64,000 nt of DNA from Bacteroidales bacterium (GCA_021738565.1 JAIPBT010000010.1:45646-109645); one strand, 5' to 3'. Shown: positions 19,227 to 29,735, numbered from the stretch's first letter. Notes: generated by a model from the sequence alone, not told the origin. Numbers and translations: made by a program.

Positions 19227-19958
19227 TTATTTATATGCCGAATAAAGATAAACGATTCCGCCTGCAACCTTCCTGTAGGCTATATTCCTGAAGCCGCAGG
19301 AGCAGAGGATCCTGACCATGGAACTTCCATAGGGAAATACCCTGATTGTTCGCCTGAGGTAATTATAAGCTGTTTTATCCCCTGCAATCACCCAACCTAA
19401 AAAGGGGATGACTGTTTTTGAATATAGACTGTAAAGAAAAGAAAAAGCCGCATTGTCCGGCCATCCGAATTCCAGAATATAGAGACTTCCTCCCGGTTTC
19501 AATACACGCAGGCATTCCTCCATTGAATGTTCCAGTGATGGGAAATTTCTGATGCCAAAAGAAGTTGTAACCGCATCGAATTCTGAACTTTCAAGCGACA
19601 TTTCTGAAGCATCACCCTGAATAAAGTCAAAGCCCTCCATACCTTTTCTGTTTATCTTATTTTCAGCATGTTGCAACATATTTGCTGATACATCCATACA
19701 AACGATCTCTGAAGAATCTATCTTACGTTTAATGGCAATGGACATATCCCCTGTTCCAGAAGCCAGGTCAAGAATTCTTGGGTTGTTTATATTCATAAGG
19801 TCCGACAATGCCCATCCTGCCAAAATTTTTCTCCAGCGCAGATCCAATCCAAATGAAAGTATATGATTAAGCAGGTCGTACCTGTGATGGATGCGGTCAA
19901 ATATTTTTCCTGACCCGGCTTTCTCTACTGTCATGTTTTCATCCTGCTCCAGGCTCAT
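19227..19958 (-). CDS. ubiE: Demethylmenaquinone methyltransferase (UbiE/MenG)
   Basis: The 243-residue SAM-dependent methyltransferase has motif I LDLASGTGDM (near residues 64-73), the family signature FDRIHHRYDLLNHILSFGLD near residues 20-39, and the second signature NFPSLEHSMEECLRVLKPGG. It performs the last C-methylation of menaquinone, the likely respiratory quinone here and the substrate expected for the cytochrome b complex at 57-61 kb. It overlaps purL by four bases (ATGA type) and precedes porT. Confidence 0.93.
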   Translation of the reverse strand: MSLEQDENMTVEKAGSGKIFDRIHHRYDLLNHILSFGLDLRWRKILAGWALSDLMNINNPRILDLASGTGDMSIAIKRKIDSSEIVCMDVSANMLQHAENKINRKGMEGFDFIQGDASEMSLESSEFDAVTTSFGIRNFPSLEHSMEECLRVLKPGGSLYILEFGWPDNAAFSFLYSLYSKTVIPFLGWVIAGDKTAYNYLRRTIRVFPYGSSMVRILCSCGFRNIAYRKVAGGIVYLYSAYK

Positions 19959-22186
19959 TCAATGTCTTTTTTGTCAAGCAATTCACCAAGTGCATCTTCA
20001 TAAATCCTGGCGTAATCTGTTATGAAGCCAAAAGACTTGTCATCAATTCTCAATTCCTGTTTGGTCACATGTCCCAATGCAGAAAAAGGGAACTTCTTCT
20101 CGATCATAAAATCAAGAAAATCAGTTTCGTCATGAGCACTTACACTTACCACTACCCTGCTTTGAGATTCACCAAAAAGAAAAGCATCTGTCCTGACTTC
20201 TGCAGGTGAAGTAATGTCAAAACCGAGGTTACCAGGAAGACAGCATTCCACCAAAGCAACAAAAAGACCTCCCAACGAGATGTCATGCGCAGAAACGATG
20301 AGCTGCCTTTCTATTAATTCCCCGATAACACTGTGCAGCTTCATCTCAAGTTCAAGATCAAGTTCCGGTGAAGAAGTCTCTTCCACCAGGTGAACTGAGG
20401 CAAGATATTCTGAACCAGAAATATCATTGTCCGATTTTCCAAGAATGTAGATCATGTCCCCTTTGGCTTTGAATCCCACACTTGTCAATTCATTGTTATT
20501 CTTTATGGTCCCAACCATCCCTATAATGGGAGTAGGCTGAACAGATACCGGTTCTCCATCCTTCAACACAACGTTGTTGAAACTTACATTCCCGGCAATC
20601 ACAGGAATCTTACTTTTTTCAGACACTTGTTTAATTCCTTTTACCGCTTCAACAAAGTCATAGTAAACACTTAGATCTGAAGGGTCTCCAAAATTCAGAC
20701 AATTGGTTAATGCTACCGGGCTGCCGCCGGAGCAAACTATGTTTCTGGCAGCTTCGATCACTGCTATCATGCTTCCTTTCCTTGGCTCTGTTTTTACATA
20801 CCTGGAGTTGCCGTCAATACTGACAGCGATCTTCAGATCGTAACCCGGCAAATTGATGATCCCGGCATCTGCGGGAAAAAATGAGGCGGTATTGGAAAGA
20901 CCTGCCATTGTATCAAACTGCTCATAAATGTATCTTCTTGATGCAATATTGGGATGCTGGATCAATTGCTTCGCAACCTCCCTCAGGTTACCCGGATAGG
21001 GAACATCATCGGCAGCAACCCTGATTACCTTCCTTGTTGATTTTGAGAGATTCCGGATATACACCGGCGCTCCTCCTCCTTTCACAAGTGTAGTGACCGG
21101 AAGGTCACCAAGTGTTTTTTCTTTAAAATTGACCTTAATTCTGCCTGTTGAAGTTGCTGTTCCGATTTTTGTATATTCAATTTTCCATTTTACAGCGATC
21201 CTGTGGAGAACTTCAACATCATCTTCATTAATGGCAACAAGCATCTGGTCCTGCGACTGGCTAAGCAGAATGTCAATAGGCGAAATTTCCTCATCCATTA
21301 CAGGAATCTCATCAAGCTCCAGGTCAATTCCCAGGTTGCCCCTGAAAGCCATTTCCGATGCCCCACAAAGCACTCCCCCTGCACCTACATCCTGCATCCC
21401 CTTAACAATGCCTGCATCATTCAAATCAAGTATGCATTCGGATAATATCTTACCTGCAACAGGATCAGCCATCTGGCTGGATGGAATAAAGTGACTGGCA
21501 TCTTCAGAGAATGCTGTTGAGGCAAAGCCCGCACCATGTACACCTGTTCCGGATGTTTCCTTGCCAATCAAATAAAGAGCGTCACCCTTCTCTTTCAGGG
21601 ATGCAGTCACAATCTTTTCTTTTCTGACAAGACCAATGGCCATTAAATTCACAAGTGGATTGTCCTTATAAGTGTCATCAAAAAGGACCTCCCCTCCTAT
21701 CACAGGTATACCGAAATTATTTGAATAATTGCCCAGTGCCCTGATCACGTTATTGATGAAATTCCTGCTTTGTTTTCCTTCAGGTTTTCCAAACCGTAAA
21801 ATGTTCAACAATGCCACTGGTTTCCCTCCCATTGCTACAATATCCCTGAATATATTACCCACAGCAACCGATGCCTCGCCAGGATGCTCAGCTGTGGGAT
21901 GGTTATGGGATTCCATCTTTATTACACATGAATACTGATCATTCAGATCGAAAATACCAGCGTTTTCAGCCTGCGCGGGAACACGTATGTGCTCCCCCTG
22001 AACAGGAAATTCATCAATCCACTTTACAGAACTTTTGTAAGAGATATGTTCCGACCACATGGCAGCGAACATGTTCATCTCAAAATCATTCGGTTTTCTT
22101 CCCACTAATTTTTCAATTGAATAACGCTCATCACTTGTAAGGTAGGAGCGAATGTGTTTTTCATATTTATTATTCATGGCAGCCAT
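19955..22186 (-). CDS. purL: Phosphoribosylformylglycinamidine synthase subunit PurL (small type)
   Basis: The 743-residue length is that of the small, Bacillus-type PurL that works with PurQ and PurS. ATP-grasp-like AIRS motifs are visible: the conserved IKMESHNHPTAEHPGEAS segment (near residue 90) and KGMQDVGAGGVLCGASEMA. It makes FGAM from FGAR in purine synthesis. Neither purQ nor purS lies in the window. An internal ATG at 22177 is an alternative start. A clear promoter lies upstream, and the gene leads the purL-ubiE-porT run. Confidence 0.95.
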   Translation of the reverse strand: MAAMNNKYEKHIRSYLTSDERYSIEKLVGRKPNDFEMNMFAAMWSEHISYKSSVKWIDEFPVQGEHIRVPAQAENAGIFDLNDQYSCVIKMESHNHPTAEHPGEASVAVGNIFRDIVAMGGKPVALLNILRFGKPEGKQSRNFINNVIRALGNYSNNFGIPVIGGEVLFDDTYKDNPLVNLMAIGLVRKEKIVTASLKEKGDALYLIGKETSGTGVHGAGFASTAFSEDASHFIPSSQMADPVAGKILSECILDLNDAGIVKGMQDVGAGGVLCGASEMAFRGNLGIDLELDEIPVMDEEISPIDILLSQSQDQMLVAINEDDVEVLHRIAVKWKIEYTKIGTATSTGRIKVNFKEKTLGDLPVTTLVKGGGAPVYIRNLSKSTRKVIRVAADDVPYPGNLREVAKQLIQHPNIASRRYIYEQFDTMAGLSNTASFFPADAGIINLPGYDLKIAVSIDGNSRYVKTEPRKGSMIAVIEAARNIVCSGGSPVALTNCLNFGDPSDLSVYYDFVEAVKGIKQVSEKSKIPVIAGNVSFNNVVLKDGEPVSVQPTPIIGMVGTIKNNNELTSVGFKAKGDMIYILGKSDNDISGSEYLASVHLVEETSSPELDLELEMKLHSVIGELIERQLIVSAHDISLGGLFVALVECCLPGNLGFDITSPAEVRTDAFLFGESQSRVVVSVSAHDETDFLDFMIEKKFPFSALGHVTKQELRIDDKSFGFITDYARIYEDALGELLDKKDIE

Positions 22187-22242
22187 CCTGCTTTCGTTTA
22201 TTGCAATATAGAGTAACCAGAAGCCCGCAAATCAATACAAAG

Positions 22243-22272
22243 CAAATATAGTTGATATGGGTGAAAGGCAAA
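22243..22272 (-). promoter_or_regulatory. Promoter for purL-ubiE-porT
   Basis: On the minus strand TTTG (22269-22272), 18 bases, then TATATTTG (22243-22250) matches the Bacteroidota consensus at every fixed position. It lies 57 bases before the purL ATG. Confidence 0.78.
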
Positions 22273-22338
22273 ACAGATTGCACCGGGCTCTTAAACAAAC
22301 ATGCATATTTTTATTACTTTTACCGAAAAGCCGAATTA

Positions 22339-23097
22339 ATGAAGAAAATAGCTTTAGTTACAGGGGCTACGGCAGGTATAGGCAGAGCAACTGCCATGAT
22401 CCTCGCGAAGAATGATTACGATGTGATCATTACAGGAAGAAGAAAAGATCGACTTGATGAAACAGAGCAGAATATCAGGAACAACTCGCAAGCTGATGTA
22501 TTGGCTTTAACTTTTGATGTAAGGAAATATGAGGATGTATCAAAAATCCTTGGCGGACTTTCAGGCAAGTGGGCCAGGATCGATCTCCTGGTCAATAATG
22601 CAGGACTTGCATCCGGGCTCAATAAAATTCATGAGGGAGATCTGGAGGATTGGGAAAAGATGATTGACACAAATATCAAAGGATTGCTTTATGTGACCAG
22701 GATCATTGCGCCGGCCATGGTAGAAAGAAAAAGCGGACATATTATAAACATAGGCTCAATTGCCGGTGTTGAAGTGTATGAAAACGGCAATGTTTATTGT
22801 GCAACCAAACATGCCGTGGATGCACTTAACAAGGGAATGCGGATAGATCTTGTGGAACATAATATTAAGGTCACTTCAATAAATCCAGGTGCAGCAAAAA
22901 CAGAATTTTCCCTTGTTCGTTTCCATGGTGATCAGGAAAAGGCTGACAGGGTATATGATGGGTTCATACCATTGTTTGAAGACGATATTGCAGAAGCTGT
23001 TCTTTTTGCCGCAACCCGTCCGCCACATGTTAACATCAATGAGATATTGATTATGCCTACAGCCCAGGCAAACACAGTAAAAACCGCCAGGAAGTAG
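22339..23097 (+). CDS. Short-chain dehydrogenase/reductase (YdfG-like)
   Basis: The 252-residue protein has the Rossmann motif TGATAGIG (residues 8-15), NNAG, a catalytic Ser in IGSIAGVEVY, and YCATK (catalytic Tyr and Lys). The family resembles the NADP-dependent 3-hydroxy acid/serine dehydrogenase YdfG. The open frame extends upstream to 22252, but the ATG at 22339 gives a normal SDR N terminus (MKKIALVTG). The substrate is not certain. Confidence 0.9.
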   Translation: MKKIALVTGATAGIGRATAMILAKNDYDVIITGRRKDRLDETEQNIRNNSQADVLALTFDVRKYEDVSKILGGLSGKWARIDLLVNNAGLASGLNKIHEGDLEDWEKMIDTNIKGLLYVTRIIAPAMVERKSGHIINIGSIAGVEVYENGNVYCATKHAVDALNKGMRIDLVEHNIKVTSINPGAAKTEFSLVRFHGDQEKADRVYDGFIPLFEDDIAEAVLFAATRPPHVNINEILIMPTAQANTVKTARK

Positions 23098-23129
23098 GGC
23101 CGGACGTTGCCTCTGATAATTTTATTAAA

Positions 23130-24077
23130 GTGATAATTGATTCGCATTTACATATTGGCCTGAACGGCTGGACTGAATCCCATCTGCTTAAATACCTTGA
23201 CAGGCATGGGATTGAAAAAGCATGGATCTTAACCTGGGATGAAGCAGAACCTGCTTTGCCTCTCTATTACCAGCCTCTTGATCTGAATGCAGTCCTGGCA
23301 GCATATAAAAATCATCCCGACAGGATCGTGCCGTTCTTTGCCCCGGATCCAAAAAGAAATGACTGGAAGGAAAGGTTGCTGGAGTGTATGGATGCGGGAG
23401 TTGCAGGTTGCGGAGAATTGAAAGTCCCGTACAGGTGGGAGGATGATCATGTCGTGGAACTCCTGGAATTTCTGGACCACCATAAATTGCCCCTGGTTTT
23501 TCATATGGAAAGAGGCCGGCCTGTGTTCATACCCAGGAATAATTATGGTGCAGATGGGTTGTTCAGAAGGCTCATTAATGAAAGATTCAATGGGAAATCA
23601 GCAAATTTGATCCTGAAAATGAAAGAAAGTACAGGATTCTTTCAAAATTACCTCGACAAAAGGTTATTGGATTTCCCGGGATACCTGATGGACATAACAG
23701 GGCTTGAACAAGTCCTGAAACAGTACAAAAACATCATTTTTATCGGGCACGGTCCGGAAGTCTGGAACCAGTTTTCTTCCAACTTCGACAAACATTTGTT
23801 TCACCAGACAGGCAAAGTAAAAGGAGAAGGAGAAACGATCAGGCTTCTGAAAAATTACGACAATTTTTATTGCGACATCTCAGGAATGAGCGGCTACAAT
23901 GCACTGAAGAGAGATCAGTATTTTTCGCAGCGATTTTTAAATCAATGCTACAATAAGTTACTTTTCGGTACAGATAACATGGATCTTGGTCTGAAGGATT
24001 TCATTTTCGAATTTGATCTTGATCAAATAAAACTTGATCGAATCATGTATAAAAATGCCATGTCCATCTTAAACTGA
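23130..24077 (+). CDS. Amidohydrolase_2-family TIM-barrel protein
   Basis: The 315-residue product starts with GTG (MIIDSHLHIG), where the DSHLHIG motif at residues 4-10 provides metal-binding His residues. Further candidate ligands are LVFHMERG (His near 126), IFIGHGPE (near 206) and LFGTDNMD (Asp near 286). The arrangement matches metal-dependent hydrolases or decarboxylases of the Amidohydrolase_2 group. It follows the SDR by 32 bases and precedes an Ldh-family gene, so the three may form a small catabolic run. The substrate is unknown. Confidence 0.8.
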   Translation: MIIDSHLHIGLNGWTESHLLKYLDRHGIEKAWILTWDEAEPALPLYYQPLDLNAVLAAYKNHPDRIVPFFAPDPKRNDWKERLLECMDAGVAGCGELKVPYRWEDDHVVELLEFLDHHKLPLVFHMERGRPVFIPRNNYGADGLFRRLINERFNGKSANLILKMKESTGFFQNYLDKRLLDFPGYLMDITGLEQVLKQYKNIIFIGHGPEVWNQFSSNFDKHLFHQTGKVKGEGETIRLLKNYDNFYCDISGMSGYNALKRDQYFSQRFLNQCYNKLLFGTDNMDLGLKDFIFEFDLDQIKLDRIMYKNAMSILN

Positions 24078-24149
24078 CATCTGCATATTCAGCCCGTATT
24101 CTTTAACAGATTTTTTCTACTTTTACCCAAACCAAAAAAATACCCGAAT

Positions 24150-25229
24150 ATGTATACACCCGAATACCTGGAAGATTTTACCATCAGGGTTTTTGAGAAA
24201 ATGGGATGCAGTAAGGAGGATGCAACTGCTGCAGCAAAAGTCTTCATCGCTGCTGAATTAAACGGTCTTCCATCCCATGGAATGTTGAGGATCAAAGATT
24301 ATTTTCAATTGTGGCAGGCAGAAAGGATCAATGTTAAACCAAATATACGTATCGTTCATGAATCTCCGAGCACAGCTGTTGTTGACGGTGATGGTGCCAT
24401 AGGAATGATTGCTGCAACAAGATCAATGGAAATTGCAATTGAAAAAGCCAAAGTTGCCGGCACCGGATGGGTTTCTACACGTGGGTCAAACCACTACGGG
24501 ATAGCAGGTTATTACTCAAAGATGGCATTGGAACATGACATGATAGGCATTTGTATGACCATTGCCAATCCTGTCGTGGCTCCCACTTGGTCAGTTACAC
24601 CAATGCTTGGGACCAATCCCATTGCCGTTGCCATCCCTTCCAAATCCTATCCTCCATTCGTTGCTGATTTTTCAACGACCCCGATCGCACGCGGCAAACT
24701 TGCAGTTGCAGGCAAGAAAGGTGAAAAGGTACCACTCGGATACGTTCAGGATAAATACGGAAATCCGTCTGATAACCCTGACATTATTAAAGAAGGTGGT
24801 TCCATGCTTACACTTGGTGGCAGCTATGAACATGGCAGTCATAAAGGATATTGTCTCAGTGCCATAGTAGATATTTTCTCATGTGTGCTATCCGGTGCCA
24901 ACTTCGGCCCATTCTGTCCGCCATCTGTAGCCTATCTTCCACTGAAGGATGAAAAAGTCGGGGAAGGTACGGGACACTTTTTCGGAGCCATGAGGATAGA
25001 TGCATTTCAGGAGAAGGATGCATTTCTGTCTCAAATGGACAAATGGATCGAAACCTTTAAAAGTGCAAAACCGGGAGTTGGACACGAAAGAGTGCTTATC
25101 CCCGGTGAGCCTGAAATGGAAAGACAAGAAAGGATCCTGAATGAAGGCATCTCCATTATTGAACCAATCCAGAAAGAAATGAAGGAAATTGCCGATTCCC
25201 TAAACCTGGAATTTCAGGTTGGAATGTAA
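24150..25229 (+). CDS. Ldh-family (malate/L-lactate/ureidoglycolate) oxidoreductase
   Basis: The 359-residue protein belongs to the Ldh_2 (MDH/YiaK/AllD) NAD(P)-dependent family: HGMLRIKDYFQ near residues 48-58, GSNHYGIAGYYSKMAL near 112-127 and PMLGTNPIAVAIPS near 151-164. Members reduce 2-oxo acids such as oxaloacetate, 2,3-diketogulonate or oxalurate. The catalytic His in NHYG is present. The substrate cannot be chosen by eye. It ends one base before the convergent BNR gene. Confidence 0.9.
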   Translation: MYTPEYLEDFTIRVFEKMGCSKEDATAAAKVFIAAELNGLPSHGMLRIKDYFQLWQAERINVKPNIRIVHESPSTAVVDGDGAIGMIAATRSMEIAIEKAKVAGTGWVSTRGSNHYGIAGYYSKMALEHDMIGICMTIANPVVAPTWSVTPMLGTNPIAVAIPSKSYPPFVADFSTTPIARGKLAVAGKKGEKVPLGYVQDKYGNPSDNPDIIKEGGSMLTLGGSYEHGSHKGYCLSAIVDIFSCVLSGANFGPFCPPSVAYLPLKDEKVGEGTGHFFGAMRIDAFQEKDAFLSQMDKWIETFKSAKPGVGHERVLIPGEPEMERQERILNEGISIIEPIQKEMKEIADSLNLEFQVGM

Positions 25230-25230
25230 T

Positions 25231-28200
25231 TTAAAGAATGATGTCTCTTCCGGTTGTCCACCCGGCACCTGCCTCCTCAAGTGCAGCCTCAACAGCTTCT
25301 ATCTCTTTTTCTGCGACATTCAGCCTGTTAACCAATGGTGGGAATTCCTCCTTTAATATCTTATACTGGTCTACTGCAATTTGAGACAAACCTGAAGTAT
25401 TGCTCCAGTGCGCACGAACTGCAACATTGATCCTCCTGCTCAATGGCATATCCATAGGAGGTAACTCCTCCCAGCTAGCTTTTGCAGGTGGCCCATCCAA
25501 CTCAAATTGAATATCCTTCAGCTCTTTTTCAATTTCAGATATCCTGGTCAGCAGTTCAAAACCAACTCCCGGTGTCTCCAATGCAGCCTGTTTTAGATTG
25601 ATAACCTTTGAAATATCCTCTGACACTTTCCTTTCAAGTCCCATGAAAACCCTGGAAAGCTCTGTCATTTTTTCCTGGAATTCTTTTAACGCAAGCTGAT
25701 CCTGGGCCTGCAATGTTGCAAGGTTCAGTAATTCTGCTTCAAATTCAACAGGTTCAACCAGTCGTTGAACGCCTTCCCGTGTCACCATATCCAGAGATAC
25801 CTTATACTTTCCTGGCATTGCAAGGGTGCCACCCCTGGTTGATGCATCCGGATTGAATTCATCACGGCTTCTCACAGGGGATGGAAAATGGTACCTGAGG
25901 TCCCAATGTACCCTGTTGATCCCTTTTCCTGCCGGAGTTGTAATCTTTCTTATTGCTGTTTCTGAGCCATCATGAATTGTAAATACGAGGTAAGGTTCTA
26001 TTTCTTCCTGTTCTGAGCGGATGTCGTCTATTGATGGCTGGGGTATCTGCTTTTTCTCTTCAAAAAGCTCCTTCTCCTTTTCTTTTCTTATATCCTTTAA
26101 TGTCTCGGGGACATCCTTAATGTAATATGTTATCACTGCACCAAATTCGGGATTATCAGCTGTGTAATAAGCTGAACCCTGGCCATATTTACCTCCCGTT
26201 TTGATGTACATTCTTGCTTTCGGGACATCAAAAATATGCGCTTCAGAATCTTTGATTGCAGGGGCCGTTGCGAGCTCCCGCAATGGTGTATAATCATCGA
26301 GGATGTAAAATCCCCTTCCAAAGGTGGCAAGTACAAGATCGTTCTCTTTTTCCTGAATGATCATGTCACGAACAGCAATGGAAGGCATTCCCGATCGCAT
26401 CTCAGTCCATTTTTCTCCACCATTCAAAGAAAAATATGCACCGAATTCGGTACCTGCAAAGAGCAATGAAGGCACCTCTGTATCCTGCTCAAGCGTATGA
26501 ACAGTCTCGTCTTCGGGAAGGTCTGAAACGATAGATGACCATGATCTTCCTTTATCGGTACTTTTCAGTATATAAGGTTTGAAATCATCTCTTTTCCTGT
26601 TGTCAAAAGAGACATAAACCGTATTCACATCAAACTTATCTGCCATTATATCACTGATGTAGGTGTGCTCTGGAACGTTTTCAAATTCCATAACCTGCCA
26701 CCAATTCTGCCCCCCGTCCTCTGTAATGGACAATACTCCGTCATCTGTGCCCGCGTAGAGAACGTTCTCATTCAATGGAGATTCACAAAAAGACACTCCT
26801 GTTCCGAAGAGACTGGTAGAAACATCCTTTACCACTGCATCATAACTCCAGTAATATCCCATGACAGGCCAACTGTTACGGTCCATACCTGATGTCAGAT
26901 CATCGCTGATCACCTCCCAACTGGTACCCCTATCATCAGATCTGAATACCTTATTTGCCATGGAATACAACCGGCCCGGAACATGTTTACTCACAACAAG
27001 GGGAGCGTTCCAGTTCCATTTATAGGTTTCTGCTCCTTTTCCTGGGCGCGGTTTGATATTTACTGATTCCCCGCTGGCCTTGTCATACCTGTATGAATTT
27101 CCGTATTGGTATTCACAATAAACAATGTTCGGGTTTTCAATGTCTATACCAACCCAGAAACCATCACCTCCCAGGATCGCCTTCCATTCATCGCTGGAAA
27201 CTCCTGCACTGCTTGTATTCTGTGAGGGTCCCATCAGGGTATTGTTATCCTGTGTACCTCCGTAAACATTATAAAAAGGCGCATCATTGTCTACATTCAC
27301 CCTGTAAAACTGAGTAACAGGCAGGTTGGTTTTAAACAACCATTTCTCCCCCCTGTCAAATGTTTCATAGACTCCGCCGTCACCGCCAATCAGCAAATGA
27401 CCGGTATCTTCGGGATCAATCCATAGTGCATGGTCATCAACATGTCTGCTATCATTTCCAAGTCGGTTCCAGGTTCTCCCTCCATCCTCTGTAAAATATG
27501 AATAAGTCTCCATGGAATATACCTTATCAACATCAAGCGGATCGCAATAAATTTCATTGTAATACTGACCTGATGAACTGTGGTCACTCATTTTTGACCA
27601 TGATGCCCCCCTGTCGGTTGATCTGTAAAACCCTCCTTTGTCATATGCGGCTTCAACAATCAGATATACAACATTATGGTCAGCAGGTGACACTGCAATT
27701 CCCATACCTCCAATCTCGACGCCGGGCAGTCCTTTCATTGATTTTGTCCATGTAACTCCTCCATCTTTCGAACGGTATACTGCCGACTCAGGTCCTCCTC
27801 CGATTTTGGTATGAACATGTCTCCTTCTCTGCTCAGAAGTGGCATACATATAATCAGGATCCGCGGGATCGATCACAACATTATTAATACCTGTATTTTC
27901 ACTGATTTCAATTACTTTTTCCCATGTTTCTCCTCCATCGGTTGTCCTATACAATCCCCTGTCGCCACCAGGTCCCCAGGCAGAGCCTTCAGCAGCAACA
28001 AAAACTATATCTGAATTCCGGGGATCAATAACAATTCCCCCAATCTGGCGGGATTCCTTCAATCCCATATTTTTCCAGCTTTTACCTCCATCTTCTGATT
28101 TATATACGCCATCGCCATATCCGAGCGCCCTTTGGTGATTGTTCTCACCGGTTCCAACCCATATCACGTTGTGATTGCCCGGGTCCATGGCAACTGCACC

Positions 28201-28533
28201 GATTGAGTATACGTCCTGCTTATCAAATACAGGGGTAAAGGATGTTCCGTTGTTAACGGTTTTCCAAACATGACCTGAAGCAACCCCAACATACCACTCA
28301 CTGGGATCTTCGGGATTCACTGCAAAATCAGCAATTCTACCTGATGTCATTGCGGGACCAATACTCCGCCATTTCAGACCCCCGTATATATATGCTTCTT
28401 CTTTATCTCCGTTATCCCCTTCTTTGTCTCTCTTTTTATCTTTTGCACCAACAGCAATATCAGCACCTAACAACAGGAGCGATAAAATGCCCATTAATAA
28501 AACATTCTGCCTGTTTCTTAAAATAAATTTCAT
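25231..28533 (-). CDS. Large secreted beta-propeller protein with BNR/sortilin-like repeats
   Basis: The 1100-residue product has a signal peptide (residues 1-30, ending IAVGAK) and many BNR-type Asp-box repeats such as YKSEDGGKSW, YRTTDGGETW, YRSKDGGVTW and YRSTDRGASW in its first 700 residues, which should form one or two large propellers as in VPS10/sortilin-like exoproteins. The last 300 residues include helical segments and the motif INRVHWDLRY. Similar proteins are often annotated as glycosyl hydrolases without proof. No type IX C-terminal sorting domain is obvious. Extracellular or periplasmic location is inferred. Confidence 0.82.
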   Translation of the reverse strand: MKFILRNRQNVLLMGILSLLLLGADIAVGAKDKKRDKEGDNGDKEEAYIYGGLKWRSIGPAMTSGRIADFAVNPEDPSEWYVGVASGHVWKTVNNGTSFTPVFDKQDVYSIGAVAMDPGNHNVIWVGTGENNHQRALGYGDGVYKSEDGGKSWKNMGLKESRQIGGIVIDPRNSDIVFVAAEGSAWGPGGDRGLYRTTDGGETWEKVIEISENTGINNVVIDPADPDYMYATSEQRRRHVHTKIGGGPESAVYRSKDGGVTWTKSMKGLPGVEIGGMGIAVSPADHNVVYLIVEAAYDKGGFYRSTDRGASWSKMSDHSSSGQYYNEIYCDPLDVDKVYSMETYSYFTEDGGRTWNRLGNDSRHVDDHALWIDPEDTGHLLIGGDGGVYETFDRGEKWLFKTNLPVTQFYRVNVDNDAPFYNVYGGTQDNNTLMGPSQNTSSAGVSSDEWKAILGGDGFWVGIDIENPNIVYCEYQYGNSYRYDKASGESVNIKPRPGKGAETYKWNWNAPLVVSKHVPGRLYSMANKVFRSDDRGTSWEVISDDLTSGMDRNSWPVMGYYWSYDAVVKDVSTSLFGTGVSFCESPLNENVLYAGTDDGVLSITEDGGQNWWQVMEFENVPEHTYISDIMADKFDVNTVYVSFDNRKRDDFKPYILKSTDKGRSWSSIVSDLPEDETVHTLEQDTEVPSLLFAGTEFGAYFSLNGGEKWTEMRSGMPSIAVRDMIIQEKENDLVLATFGRGFYILDDYTPLRELATAPAIKDSEAHIFDVPKARMYIKTGGKYGQGSAYYTADNPEFGAVITYYIKDVPETLKDIRKEKEKELFEEKKQIPQPSIDDIRSEQEEIEPYLVFTIHDGSETAIRKITTPAGKGINRVHWDLRYHFPSPVRSRDEFNPDASTRGGTLAMPGKYKVSLDMVTREGVQRLVEPVEFEAELLNLATLQAQDQLALKEFQEKMTELSRVFMGLERKVSEDISKVINLKQAALETPGVGFELLTRISEIEKELKDIQFELDGPPAKASWEELPPMDMPLSRRINVAVRAHWSNTSGLSQIAVDQYKILKEEFPPLVNRLNVAEKEIEAVEAALEEAGAGWTTGRDIIL

Positions 28534-28826
28534 GAGATGTATTTTTTTGAATTAGTCAATTCGATAAAGCAATCTTTAAATATAATACAATGAATTTTAA
28601 AGGAAACATGCTGTGGATCATATTTGACATCAATGCTCCGGCCAGCGCTTGAATATTTCATCAGTAATTATCGACAAACCTTCTGTAAAACAAACATTTG
28701 CAGTATAAAAGGATTCCTCATTCATAAAACTGCAAAAACAATAGAAAAACAATTGAACAGAATCCCCCATTCAACGGATTCCTTATGCAAAGTATTATGT
28801 TAATTTTGCTGAAAAATCATACCATT

Positions 28827-29570
28827 ATGGATCTATTGAACAGCCACAGGACGATCAGGAAATACGGCAGCAAGGCAATCCCGGATGAACTTTTACAATC
28901 TGTCCTGTATTCCGGAACACGTGCATCCACTACAGGAAATATGCAGGTTTATAGCATAATTGTGACAAGGGACAATGAAATGAAAGAGAAACTTTCACCC
29001 TGTCATTTCAACCAGCCAATGGTAAAAGAGGCGCCGGTGGTCCTTACTTTTTGTGCCGATTTCAACCGTTTTAATAAATGGTGCAACCAGAGGAATGCAA
29101 ATCCGGGATACGACAATTTCCTTTCATTCACAACAGCAGCTATAGACGCTGTGCTTGTTGCACAAAACATATGTATTGCAGCTGAGAATGAGGGTCTTGG
29201 AATTTGCTACCTCGGTACGACAACTTATATGGCGCAGGAGATAATTGATATTCTTGAACTCCCCGAAGGTGTTGTACCGGTAACAACTGTCACATTGGGT
29301 TACCCTGATGAAGATCCGCCTCTGACAGACCGACTGCCACTTGAAGCAGTTGTACATGATGAGAAATATTCTGACTATACTGCAAACCAGATTGATAAAT
29401 TCTATAAAAACAAAGAATCATTGGATTCCAGTCTGGAATTTGTGAAAGAGAATAGGAAAGAGACACTTGCACAGGTATTCACTGATGTACGTTATAAAAA
29501 GAGTGACAATATGGTATTTTCCAAAAAACTCCTGGATATTCTTGACAGGCAAGGATTTATGAATCAATAA
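28827..29570 (+). CDS. Nitroreductase-family FMN oxidoreductase
   Basis: The 247-residue protein begins MDLLNSHRTIRKYGSK, the typical N-terminal FMN-binding Arg-Ser/Thr region, and continues with VAQNICIAAENEGLGICYLG, the conserved helix of the NfsA/FRP-like group, and VTLGYPDEDP. Such enzymes reduce nitroaromatics, flavins or quinones with NAD(P)H. The ATG at 28827 was chosen over one at 28785 because homology begins there and a TAATTTTG box (28801-28808) lies between the two. Confidence 0.88.
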   Translation: MDLLNSHRTIRKYGSKAIPDELLQSVLYSGTRASTTGNMQVYSIIVTRDNEMKEKLSPCHFNQPMVKEAPVVLTFCADFNRFNKWCNQRNANPGYDNFLSFTTAAIDAVLVAQNICIAAENEGLGICYLGTTTYMAQEIIDILELPEGVVPVTTVTLGYPDEDPPLTDRLPLEAVVHDEKYSDYTANQIDKFYKNKESLDSSLEFVKENRKETLAQVFTDVRYKKSDNMVFSKKLLDILDRQGFMNQ

Positions 29571-29735
29571 CATGTATATTCAAAGTGCTTTAGGGAGAAT
29601 TGGCCCTGTTAACCCTGCAAAATGGTCACAAACCTTTTCAATTGACGCCGGTCGAATGGGTCCCAACCCTGGCAAAACAATTCCCTTGATAGTGGTGTTA
29701 TCAGATTGATATTCATTACACATAATTTTTCAGAG

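Noticed and set aside
25231..28533. Type IX secretion cargo with a C-terminal sorting domain
   Set aside because: The C terminus is helical and lacks the beta-sandwich sorting motif, so export by Sec to the periplasm or by another route is as likely.
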